Shown: positions 1 through 5,080 of the stretch, piece after piece
Position numbering within the stretch: the stretch's first letter is position 1
How the letters are laid out: every line of letters starts with the position of its first letter
Origin: Frankiaceae bacterium
Lineage (GTDB): Bacteria; Actinomycetota; Actinomycetes; Frankiales; Frankiaceae
Reading direction: 5' to 3'
NCBI GenBank assembly: GCA_030840885.1
Contig: JAVEDQ010000337.1
Span: 1 to 5,080 of the forward strand
Length of the DNA stretch: 5,080 nt
The notes under the pieces: model-generated
Databases searched by the model: none
Told to the model about the DNA's origin: nothing
What the model saw: only the letters and a program-made list of their open reading frames with translations
Position numbers and translations under genes: made by a program

Positions 1-2
1 TC

Positions 3-68
3 TCCACCGACCGGGACGAATACCTCGACGACGACTGGGACGACGACCTGGATGACGACTGGGCCTAG
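3..68 (+). CDS. C-terminal end of an upstream protein with an acidic Asp/Trp tail (partial)
   Basis: Only the last 21 codons and a TAG stop (66-68) lie in the window. The tail holds eleven Asp and one Glu, with DDDW-DDDL-DDDWA as its final block, so it should be a disordered, strongly acidic C-terminus. The underlying DNA is a small GACGAC-TGG type repeat. The family cannot be read from this fragment. By recalled gene order (in M. tuberculosis, birA and a small membrane protein, Rv3278c, lie beside the GtrA gene Rv3277), a PH-domain-type membrane protein is one possibility; this is inference from context only. The stop is 47 bp before the preferred start of the cyclase on the same strand, so the two are probably cotranscribed. 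Confidence 0.6.
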   Translation, partial: STDRDEYLDDDWDDDLDDDWA

Positions 69-115
69 GCGCCACAGGGGTGCCGCGGCAGGGCGGCCTC
101 TGCGAGGATGGGCGT

Positions 116-1141
116 GTGGTCGGCAAGGGCTTCTCGATACGGCGGCGCCGCAGCGCCATCGGCTCGGAGCTGCTCGAAGAGGTTTTCCTGGGCGAAGCGG
201 CCCGGCTGACCCGCGACGACGTCGTGCAGAAGGCCGACGTCCCACTCGAACGCACCCGGATGCTCTGGCGGGCGCTCGGTTTCCCGGATTCGCAGCCGGG
301 CGAACCCGCCTTCACGCAGTCCGACGTCGAGGCGCTGCGGCTCGCCGCCCGCATCGAGAACGATCAGCTCCTCGGCGACGGCGTCGCCGAGCTGCTCGCC
401 CGGGTCATGGGGCAGAGCATGAACCGCCTCGCCGAGGCGCTGACGGAGATGCTCACCGACCTCATGGTCGACGACGCCGGGCTCATCGACCTCGCGGCCA
501 AGGAGCCGGAGAAGGCGATCCGGGAGGCGGTCAATCGCACCGACGGTCTGTTGCCGGACATCGAATGGCTCATGACCTACGCCTGGCGGCGCCACCTGCT
601 GGCCGCGGCGCAGCGCGCGCTCGGGGGTGCCGCGCAGGACCTGCCGGACGAGCCCGTCGCCGTCGGCTTCTGCGACATCGTCGGCTACACCACGCTGACG
701 CGTGACATGTCGGGCCAGGACCTCTCGAAGCTGGTCGAGGTCTTCGAGTCCTCGGCGTCCGACATCGTCGTGGGCCGCGGCGGGCGCGTGATCAAGACTC
801 TCGGCGACGAGGTGATGTTCGTGATCTCGACGGCCGAGGCCGCCGCCCGCGTCGCCCTCGAACTCGCCGAGACGTTCGCCTCCGACGCCGTACGCGTGCC
901 CGCGGTGCGGGTCGGGCTGGCGTGGGGCCCGGCGCTGACGCACGGCGGGGACCTGTTCGGTCCAGTCGTCAACCTGGCCAGCCGCTGCACCGGGGTGGCC
1001 CGGCCGAACACCGTCGCCTGCGATCGCGAGTTCGCGGCCCAGATGGATGAGGTCGACGGCATCGAGGCGGTCAAGCTGCGGACTTTCCGCGTCCGTGGCT
1101 ACGGGCACCTCGCCCCGTACGGGGTGCGCCGCACCGGCTGA
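116..1141 (+). CDS. Class III adenylate cyclase with Rv1264-like N-terminal regulatory region
   Basis: Predicted to convert ATP to cyclic AMP and pyrophosphate in the cytoplasm; there is no signal peptide or membrane helix. The product is 341 aa. An Arg-rich start (RRRR) and a helical region of about 170 residues, containing LTRDDVVQKADVP and WRALGFP, resemble the regulatory domain of mycobacterial Rv1264 (Ad_Cy_reg), which is pH-responsive there. The catalytic domain covers about residues 180-341. Metal-binding Asp187 (FCDIVGYT) and Asp231 (TLGDEVMF), adenine-selecting Lys227 and Asp279, and transition-state Asn286 and Arg290 (VVNLASR) are all present, so it should be active and ATP-specific; class III catalytic domains work as dimers. 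I chose GTG at 116 because GAGGA (104-108) sits 7 bases upstream. An in-frame GTG at 80 would add 12 residues but has only a purine run abutting it. The role of the N-terminal part as a pH sensor here is inferred from the family. Confidence 0.92.
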   Translation: MVGKGFSIRRRRSAIGSELLEEVFLGEAARLTRDDVVQKADVPLERTRMLWRALGFPDSQPGEPAFTQSDVEALRLAARIENDQLLGDGVAELLARVMGQSMNRLAEALTEMLTDLMVDDAGLIDLAAKEPEKAIREAVNRTDGLLPDIEWLMTYAWRRHLLAAAQRALGGAAQDLPDEPVAVGFCDIVGYTTLTRDMSGQDLSKLVEVFESSASDIVVGRGGRVIKTLGDEVMFVISTAEAAARVALELAETFASDAVRVPAVRVGLAWGPALTHGGDLFGPVVNLASRCTGVARPNTVACDREFAAQMDEVDGIEAVKLRTFRVRGYGHLAPYGVRRTG

Positions 1142-1158
1142 CCGGCGCGACCGCTGGG

Positions 1159-1665
1159 TCAGCTGACCGACTGGCGCGAGGACAACCGCTCGCTGATGAC
1201 CTCGGCGCTCTCGCGCGCCTTCGGGTCCTCCGGGTGCAGGAACACGTACTTCTTGTACGCCCAGAAGCGGAAGACCGTGCCCAGCCCGGTCCCGACGACG
1301 TTGCCCCAGATGTTCGCGGCGAGGGGGCTGTCCTGGCCGAGGACGTAGACGCCGAAACCGAGGCACGCGAGGGCGATGGCCAGGCCGATGGCGTTCAGGA
1401 TGATGAACAGCGAGTACTCGCGGCGGACCCCGCTGCGGGCCCGGTGCCGGAACGACCAGTGCCGGTTGCCGAAGTAGGCGCAGGTGGCGGCCACGACCGT
1501 CGAGATGACCTTCGACGTGAGCGGGCCGAGGTCGAAGACCCAGATGTGGCAGACGTTGAACAGGCCGAAGTCGATGAGATAGCAGACCGCACCGACGATG
1601 CCGAACTTCGCGAGCTCGTGGACGAGGGTGCGCCACCGCCCGTAGATCGAGCGGATCAACTGCAC
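1159..1665 (-). CDS. GtrA-family four-helix membrane protein
   Basis: A 168-aa integral membrane protein of the GtrA family, whose members are linked to moving or presenting polyprenyl-phosphate sugars for cell-surface glycan assembly. Four hydrophobic segments are visible at about residues 19-38, 48-67, 84-109 and 115-137. Family hallmarks are KFGIVGAVCYLIDFGLFN in the first helix, GNRHWSF after the second and FRFWAYKKYVF at the end of the fourth, followed by a charged tail of about 25 residues. Length is normal for the family. The start is GTG at 1665, with AGAGGTG (1671-1677) a few bases upstream. It ends 17 bp from the convergent cyclase gene. The nearest upstream gene on its strand is the CoA-binding protein, 125 bp away, so it may have its own promoter. 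Substrate is unknown; the envelope role is family knowledge, supported only loosely by the nearby UDP-glucose dehydrogenase. Confidence 0.93.
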   Translation of the reverse strand: MQLIRSIYGRWRTLVHELAKFGIVGAVCYLIDFGLFNVCHIWVFDLGPLTSKVISTVVAATCAYFGNRHWSFRHRARSGVRREYSLFIILNAIGLAIALACLGFGVYVLGQDSPLAANIWGNVVGTGLGTVFRFWAYKKYVFLHPEDPKARESAEVISERLSSRQSVS

Positions 1666-1790
1666 GGGCGCACCTCTGCCTTCGTTACCACGTTGCTGAG
1701 GTTACCCACCACCGGCCTGCCCGACCCGCGCGCCACACCGCGACGCCGCACACACCGGGAGGTCACAGGAAGCGTCGTGAGCGACCAGGG
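1666..1790 (-). promoter_or_regulatory. Gap upstream of the GtrA gene with a possible -10 box and GGTAAC direct repeat
   Basis: This 125-bp stretch separates the CoA-binding gene from GtrA on the - strand. Read on the - strand it contains GGTAAC twice (+ strand 1701-1706 and 1684-1689), exactly 17 bp apart. TAACCT (1699-1704) fits the loose actinobacterial TAnnnT -10 pattern, but there is no convincing -35. The ribosome binding site AGAGGTG is at 1671-1677. I see no convincing terminator after the CoA-binding stop. A promoter here is inference from spacing and weak motifs. Confidence 0.25.
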
Positions 1791-2204
1791 TCAGTTCCTC
1801 GGCCAGCCCAGCCGGGGCGCTTCGATCTTCGGGCAGGTGTCCATGACCATGTCGAGCCCGGCCGCGCGCACCCGGGCTGCCGCCGCCTCGTCGACGACCC
1901 CGAGCTGTAACCACACCGCCGCACCTGCGGCGATCGCCTCGTCGGCGTGCGGCCCGGCGAACTCGCTGCGGCGGAACACGTCCACCACGTCGATGCCGAA
2001 GTCGATGTCCGCGACCGAGCGGTAGCCCGGCTGGCCGAGAACCGTGTCGCCGCGCGGGTTGACCGGCACGATCCGTTTGCCGTGCTGCTGCAGCCAGCCG
2101 GCGATGCTGTAGGCGGTGCGGCTCGGGTCGCCGGTCAGTCCCACCACCGCCCAGGTCTCGGCGTCGAGGAGTCGTCGAACGGTGTCCGGGTCGTTCTGCC
2201 ACAT
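1791..2204 (-). CDS. CoA-binding (CoA_binding_2, YccU-like) protein
   Basis: A 137-aa single-domain Rossmann-like protein, the usual full length of this family. Members bind CoA or acyl-CoA, but their cellular role is not established. The nucleotide-binding start is AVVGLTGDPSRTAYSIAGWL (about residues 19-38), followed by the strand IVPVNPRG (45-52). The conserved VDVFRRSEF is at 74-82, VWLQLGVVDEAA at 97-108 and VMDTCPKIE at 120-128, which carries the family's conserved Cys (124) and Lys. The ATG start at 2204 is preceded by TAGGA, with about 7 bases between. That ribosome binding site includes the stop codon of the small ORF upstream, so the two genes are very likely translated from one message. 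It is cytoplasmic, with no signal peptide or membrane segment. It is not a succinyl-CoA synthetase: the ligase domains are absent. Confidence 0.93.
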   Translation of the reverse strand: MWQNDPDTVRRLLDAETWAVVGLTGDPSRTAYSIAGWLQQHGKRIVPVNPRGDTVLGQPGYRSVADIDFGIDVVDVFRRSEFAGPHADEAIAAGAAVWLQLGVVDEAAAARVRAAGLDMVMDTCPKIEAPRLGWPRN

Positions 2205-2213
2205 GTCAGCGTC

Positions 2214-2336
2214 CTACCCGCCGATCCCGATCGAGCACGCCCAGCAGCAGACGGCGGTGACGAGGACGGCGGCGGCCACGACGAGCGGCCGGGTCGCCCA
2301 GGGCCGGGCGAGCGGACGCGGATGGCATGCCGCCAC
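2214..2336 (-). CDS. Small single-helix membrane protein, unknown function
   Basis: A 40-codon ORF starting at GTG (2336) and ending at TAG (2216-2214). It reads MAACHPRPLARPWATRPL, then a hydrophobic run of Val and Ala (about residues 18-38), then the short end SIGIGG. The basic N-terminus followed by one helix predicts a single-pass membrane peptide with its N-terminus in the cytoplasm. Four cysteines are present (4, 30, 31, 34), three of them in CCWAC near the outer end of the helix. By my count about 37 of 40 codons end in G or C, as expected for a real gene in this genome. Its stop lies 9 bp before the CoA-binding ATG and overlaps that gene's ribosome binding site. Its own ribosome binding site is poor: GGGAG stands only one base before the GTG, and an in-frame TGA a little upstream leaves no better start. 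I do not recognise a family. Confidence 0.5.
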   Translation of the reverse strand: MAACHPRPLARPWATRPLVVAAAVLVTAVCCWACSIGIGG

Positions 2337-2374
2337 GCTCCCGTCAACCGCGCTGGCGTCCGAGAGCGCGCGAG

Positions 2375-2395
2375 CTCAGGCGTCCTGAGTACGCC
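2375..2395 (-). terminator. Weak hairpin(s) downstream of the UDP-glucose dehydrogenase
   Basis: CTCAGG-CGT-CCTGAG (2375-2389) forms a perfect 6-bp stem with a 3-base loop, about 36 bases past the dehydrogenase stop. A second stem, GGCGT/ACGCC (2379-2383 with 2391-2395), shares bases with the first, so only one can form at a time. No T-run follows on the - strand. It may weaken read-through into the small ORF, or be chance in GC-rich DNA. Confidence 0.22.
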
Positions 2396-2398
2396 GAC

Positions 2399-2439
2399 TC
2401 ATCGGACTGCTACTCGTCGGACTTGTTATTCGTCGGACT
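2399..2439. repeat. Three short direct repeats across the dehydrogenase stop codon
   Basis: The 10-mer TC(A/G)TCGGACT occurs at 2399-2408, 2414-2423 and 2430-2439, at steps of 15 and 16 bp, with the bases between partly similar. On the - strand the last copy encodes the final Gln-Ser-Asp-Glu of the dehydrogenase just before its TAA. The middle copy would read Lys-Ser-Asp-Glu-stop and the outer one Gln-Ser-Asp-Glu in shifted frames. It looks like a duplicated gene end, as from replication slippage. Confidence 0.6.
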
Positions 2440-3787
2440 GGGACGCCGACGGTCCGCCGACCGCCTGCTGCGGCCGGCCGAGGGCGCGGTAGACCCAGCC
2501 GGCGTTGCGCCAGAGCTCGGCATCGAGGGCGTTGCGGCCGTCGACGATGCGCTTGAGGGCGACGCCGTTCAGGGCGGAGGGGTCCATGTCGCGGAACTCG
2601 CGCCACTCGGTCAGGTGCAGCACGACGTGGGCGTCGGCGACCGCCTCCTGGGCCGAGCGGCAGTAGGTGAGCTCGGGGTGGGCGCGGGAGGCGTTGTCGT
2701 TCGCGGCCGGGTCGTACACGCGGACCTCGGCGCCCTGCAGGTGGATCGCCGCGGCGACGTCGAGCGCCGGTGAGTCGCGGATGTCGTCGGAGTTCGGCTT
2801 GAAGGCGGCGCCGAGGACGCCGACCTTCACACCGCCGTGGAAGCTGCCGCCGGTGAGTTCGCGGGCCAGATCGACCATGCGGCTGCGGCGACGCATGTTG
2901 ATGGCGTCGACCTCCTTGAGGAACGACAGCGCCTGGTCCACGCCGAGCTCCCCGGCGCGGGCCATGAAGGCACGGATGTCCTTGGGCAGGCAGCCGCCGC
3001 CGAAGCCGAGCCCGGCGTGCAGGAACCGGCCGCCGATGCGGGTGTCGAACGACAGCGCCTTGGACAGCTGCTTGACGTCGGCGCCGGTGACCTCGCAGAC
3101 CTCGGCCATCGCGTTGATGAAGCTGATCTTGGTGGCGAGGAAGGCGTTGGCGGACACCTTGACCAACTCGGCGGTGGCGTAGTCGGTGACCACCATCGGC
3201 ACCTCGGCGTCGAGCAGCGGCTTGTAGACCTCGCGCAACACCTGCTCGGCACGGCCGCCCGGCTCGATGCCGATCACCAACCGGTCCGGGCGAAGGGTGT
3301 CCTGCACCGCCCAGCCCTCGCGGAGGAACTCCGGGTTCCAGGCCAGCTCGACGCCGTCGGGGCCCTTGTCGGCCAGCATCTCCGCGATGCGGCTCGCCGT
3401 CCCGGCCGGCACGGTCGATTTGCCCACGAACAGCGAGTTGGGCTTGAGGTAGGGGAGGAGGGACTCGGTCGCCTCGAAGACGTAACGCATGTCGGCGGCG
3501 TACTCGCCCTTCTTCTGCGGCGTTCCCACGCAGAGGAAGTGCACGTCGCCGAACTCGCCGACCTCCTGGAACGAGGTCGTGAACCGCAGCCGGCCCGCGT
3601 CGACGTTCTTGCGGAGCAGTTCCTCGAGTCCGGGCTCGAAGAACGGCACCTCACCGGCAGCGAGCTTCTCGATCTTGGCCGGGTCGACGTCCAACCCGAG
3701 CACTTCGAAGCCCAGCTCAGCCATGCAGGCTGCGTGGGTGGCACCCAGATACCCGGTGCCGATGACGGTAAGGCGGGGGCTAGACAC
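2426..3787 (-). CDS. ugd: UDP-glucose 6-dehydrogenase
   Basis: Oxidises UDP-glucose to UDP-glucuronate with two NAD+, supplying uronic acid for envelope or capsular polysaccharide; cytoplasmic. The 453-aa product has the normal three-part layout: an N-terminal NAD-binding Rossmann domain with GTGYLG (10-15), a central dimerisation helix, and a C-terminal UDP-binding domain with GAAFKPNSDDIRDSP (326-340). Catalytic residues match the Streptococcus pyogenes enzyme: Thr125 (KSTVP), Glu153 and Glu157 (NPEFLREG), Lys210 and Asn214 (LVKVSAN), and Cys266 and Asp270 (GGGCLPKD). The last 15 or so residues (QQAVGGPSASQSDE) are a non-conserved tail. The start is chosen as GTG at 3787, just before SPRLTVIGTGYLG; GTG at 3793 is also possible. 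Longer starts run into the divergent acyl-CoA dehydrogenase gene and are unlikely. No Shine-Dalgarno is visible, so translation may be leaderless. A GDP-mannose dehydrogenase is the main alternative but less likely. Confidence 0.93.
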   Translation of the reverse strand: MSSPRLTVIGTGYLGATHAACMAELGFEVLGLDVDPAKIEKLAAGEVPFFEPGLEELLRKNVDAGRLRFTTSFQEVGEFGDVHFLCVGTPQKKGEYAADMRYVFEATESLLPYLKPNSLFVGKSTVPAGTASRIAEMLADKGPDGVELAWNPEFLREGWAVQDTLRPDRLVIGIEPGGRAEQVLREVYKPLLDAEVPMVVTDYATAELVKVSANAFLATKISFINAMAEVCEVTGADVKQLSKALSFDTRIGGRFLHAGLGFGGGCLPKDIRAFMARAGELGVDQALSFLKEVDAINMRRRSRMVDLARELTGGSFHGGVKVGVLGAAFKPNSDDIRDSPALDVAAAIHLQGAEVRVYDPAANDNASRAHPELTYCRSAQEAVADAHVVLHLTEWREFRDMDPSALNGVALKRIVDGRNALDAELWRNAGWVYRALGRPQQAVGGPSASQSDE

Positions 3788-3854
3788 GGTCACACGGTAG
3801 CGATCGGCTCGCCATACGCTTTCGGGAGAGGAATCAACAGGAAGAAGGCTCGTG
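3788..3854. promoter_or_regulatory. Divergent promoter region between ugd and the acyl-CoA dehydrogenase
   Basis: Both genes point outwards from this stretch of 67 bp, so promoters for each must lie in or beside it. On the + strand TACGCT (3815-3820) fits a TAnnnT -10 box, with transcription expected to start near 3827, leaving a short leader with AGGAAGAAGG (3839-3848) before the start codon. On the - strand TACCGT (+ strand 3794-3799) stands exactly six bases before the GTG at 3787, the spacing expected for a leaderless message. Neither has a clear -35. A shared regulator is possible, but no convincing operator dyad is seen. Confidence 0.4.
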
Positions 3855-5009
3855 ATGAACCCCGGATACGACATCTACGGACTGACCGAGGAGCACGAGC
3901 TCCTGCGGAAGTCCATCCGCGAGCTCTCCGAGGACGTGATCGCGCCGCGGGCCGCCGAGATCGACGCGAAGGCCGAGTTCCCGACCGACGTCTACGCGGC
4001 CCTCAAGGCCAACGACATGACGGCGATCCACGTGCCGGAGGCCTACGGCGGCGCGGGCGCCGACAAGATCGCCTCCTGCATCGTCGTGGAGGAGGTCGCG
4101 AGGGTCTGCGCGTCGTCCTCGCTCATCCCCATGGGCAACAAGCTCGGGACGATGGGCATGATCCTCTCCGGCTCGGAGGAGATGAAGCACCGCTACCTCC
4201 CGGACGTCGCCAGCGGTGAGTCGTTCTGGTCCTACGCACTCTCCGAGCGCGAGGCCGGCAGCGACGCCGCGGCGATGAAGACCCGTGCGGTGGCCGACGG
4301 TGACACCTTCGTGCTCAACGGCAGCAAGATGTGGATCACCAACGCGGGCGTGAGCACGCACTACACGGTCATGGCCGTCACCGACCCGAGCGCCGGTGCC
4401 CGCGGCATCAGCGCCTTCGTGGTGCATGCCGACGACCCCGGGTTCAGCTGGGGTGAGAAGGAGCGCAAGCTCGGGATCAAGGGCTCGCCCACGCGGGAGA
4501 TCTACTTCGACGACTGCACCATCCCGGCCGACCGGATGATCGGTGAGCCGGGGACCGGCTTCAAGACGGCTCTGAAGACGCTCGACCACACCCGGCTCGC
4601 GATCGGCGCCCAGGCCGTCGGCATCGCGCAGGGGGCGCTGGACGCCGCAGTGGGTTACGTGAAGGAGCGCCGGCAGTTCGGCAAGGCCGTCTCGGAGTTC
4701 CAGGGCGTGCAGTTCATGCTGGCCGACATGGCCATGGCTGTAGAGGCCGCACGCCAGCTGGTCTACGTCGCGGCCGCGACCGCGGAGCGCGGCGGCGCGG
4801 ACATGACCTTCAAGTCCTCGGCGGCCAAGTGCTTCGCCTCCGACACCGCGATGTCGGTCACCACCGACGCGGTGCAACTGTTCGGCGGCTACGGGTTCAC
4901 CCAGGACTTCCCGGTCGAGCGCATGATGCGTGATGCGAAGATCACTCAGATCTATGAGGGAACCAATCAGATCCAGCGCATGGTGATGGCCCGGCAGGTC
5001 CTGAAGTAA
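3855..5009 (+). CDS. fadE25: Acyl-CoA dehydrogenase, FadE25-like
   Basis: A cytoplasmic FAD flavoenzyme that introduces the alpha-beta double bond into an acyl-CoA and passes electrons to electron-transfer flavoprotein, the first step of beta-oxidation or of branched-chain acyl-CoA breakdown. The 384-aa product has the full family layout: N-terminal helical domain (about 8-122), middle beta domain with the signature ALSEREAGSDAAA (128-140) and FAD-contacting MWITNAG (159-165), and C-terminal helical domain with RRQFGKAVSEFQ (272-283) and QLFGGYGFTQDFPVERMMRD (341-360). The catalytic base is Glu368 in IYEGTNQIQR. DHTRLAIGAQAVGIAQGALDAA (244-265) and ERKLGIKGSPT (203-213) match mycobacterial FadE25 as I recall it. 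ATG at 3855 is preferred over the overlapping GTG at 3852 because AGAAGG (3843-3848) is six bases from the ATG. Acyl chain preference cannot be read from the sequence. Confidence 0.95.
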   Translation: MNPGYDIYGLTEEHELLRKSIRELSEDVIAPRAAEIDAKAEFPTDVYAALKANDMTAIHVPEAYGGAGADKIASCIVVEEVARVCASSSLIPMGNKLGTMGMILSGSEEMKHRYLPDVASGESFWSYALSEREAGSDAAAMKTRAVADGDTFVLNGSKMWITNAGVSTHYTVMAVTDPSAGARGISAFVVHADDPGFSWGEKERKLGIKGSPTREIYFDDCTIPADRMIGEPGTGFKTALKTLDHTRLAIGAQAVGIAQGALDAAVGYVKERRQFGKAVSEFQGVQFMLADMAMAVEAARQLVYVAAATAERGGADMTFKSSAAKCFASDTAMSVTTDAVQLFGGYGFTQDFPVERMMRDAKITQIYEGTNQIQRMVMARQVLK

Positions 5010-5051
5010 GTCGCGTTCGTCCGAGCAGGCGTGGTTTCGGCGCGACCTTTT
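5010..5051 (+). terminator. Possible rho-independent terminator after the acyl-CoA dehydrogenase
   Basis: Immediately after the TAA, GTCGCG (5010-5015) pairs with CGCGAC (5041-5046). Inside it CCGA (5021-5024) pairs with TCGG (5037-5040), separated from the outer stem by a 5-base bulge on one side. CTTTT (5047-5051) follows the stem. Together these give a bulged 10-bp stem with a 12-base loop and a short T-run, in the right place for a terminator. The remaining bases to 5080 show no recognisable gene. Confidence 0.42.
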
Positions 5052-5080
5052 CGGCGGCCGGCTGTCCAGGTCCGGGCGGC

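Noticed and set aside
80..115. GTG at 80 as the cyclase start.
   Set aside because: It has only a GGGG run directly abutting the codon, whereas GTG at 116 has GAGGA at proper spacing. It is not excluded.
1157..1168. Perfect 12-bp palindrome GGTCAGCTGACC at the GtrA stop codon, between the convergent genes.
   Set aside because: It has no loop and no T-run, so it is not a convincing terminator. It is partly coding, and a single short palindrome in GC-rich DNA is weak evidence of an operator.
65..1636. Long open frame on the - strand across the cyclase and into GtrA.
   Set aside because: It is rich in Arg, His, Gly and Pro with no recognisable domain, and it overlaps two genes with clear family motifs; a typical antisense shadow of GC-rich coding DNA.
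1783..1792. GACC-AG-GGTC inverted repeat at the CoA-binding stop codon.
   Set aside because: The two-base loop is too tight and the stem too short to form a stable hairpin.
3788..3874. N-terminal extension of ugd by 29 residues to a start inside the acyl-CoA dehydrogenase gene.
   Set aside because: The extra residues have no conserved motif, would overlap the start of a divergent gene, and the Rossmann fold begins right after the GTG at 3787.
2837..4219. Long + strand open frame opposite ugd and running into the acyl-CoA dehydrogenase.
   Set aside because: No motif, composition typical of an antisense shadow, and it crosses the divergent promoter region.
1..5080. Possible novel defence, mobile or CRISPR-like system.
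   Set aside because: All larger genes belong to well-known core families, there are no transposase or integrase motifs, no repeat-spacer array, and no local change in base composition.

Overview
The window is high-GC DNA whose coding regions strongly favour G or C at third codon positions and often use GTG starts, which points to an actinobacterium. The acyl-CoA dehydrogenase resembles mycobacterial FadE25, and the gene set recalls the accD5-birA-purKE-fadE25 neighbourhood of Mycobacteriales and Pseudonocardiales. I cannot name a genus.

Layout from left to right. (1) The last 21 codons of a + strand gene with a very acidic tail end at 68. (2) A + strand class III nucleotide cyclase with an Rv1264-like N-terminal regulatory region follows and ends at 1141. 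(3) Convergent to it, 17 bp away, is a GtrA-family four-helix membrane protein on the - strand. (4) Still on the - strand, reading leftwards, come UDP-glucose 6-dehydrogenase (2426-3787), a 40-codon single-helix membrane peptide (2214-2336) and a CoA_binding_2 (YccU-like) protein (1791-2204). These could form one leftward transcription unit that also reaches GtrA. (5) Divergent from the dehydrogenase, across about 67 bp that must hold both promoters, is a + strand acyl-CoA dehydrogenase (3855-5009). A plausible bulged terminator follows it.

How the genes may work together. UDP-glucose dehydrogenase makes UDP-glucuronate for envelope polysaccharide, and GtrA-type proteins are usually tied to lipid-linked sugar handling in envelope assembly, so the leftward genes share a cell-surface theme by inference. 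The acyl-CoA dehydrogenase and the acidic-tail/cyclase pair look like conserved chromosomal housekeeping neighbours rather than part of one pathway. I see no mobile element, phage gene, CRISPR array, tRNA or rRNA.

This is mostly an ordinary core-genome region. The points most worth a second look are the small Cys-containing membrane ORF, the triplicated short repeat over the stop codon of the dehydrogenase, the probable leaderless start of that gene, and the absence of purK/purE from the place they occupy in related genomes.
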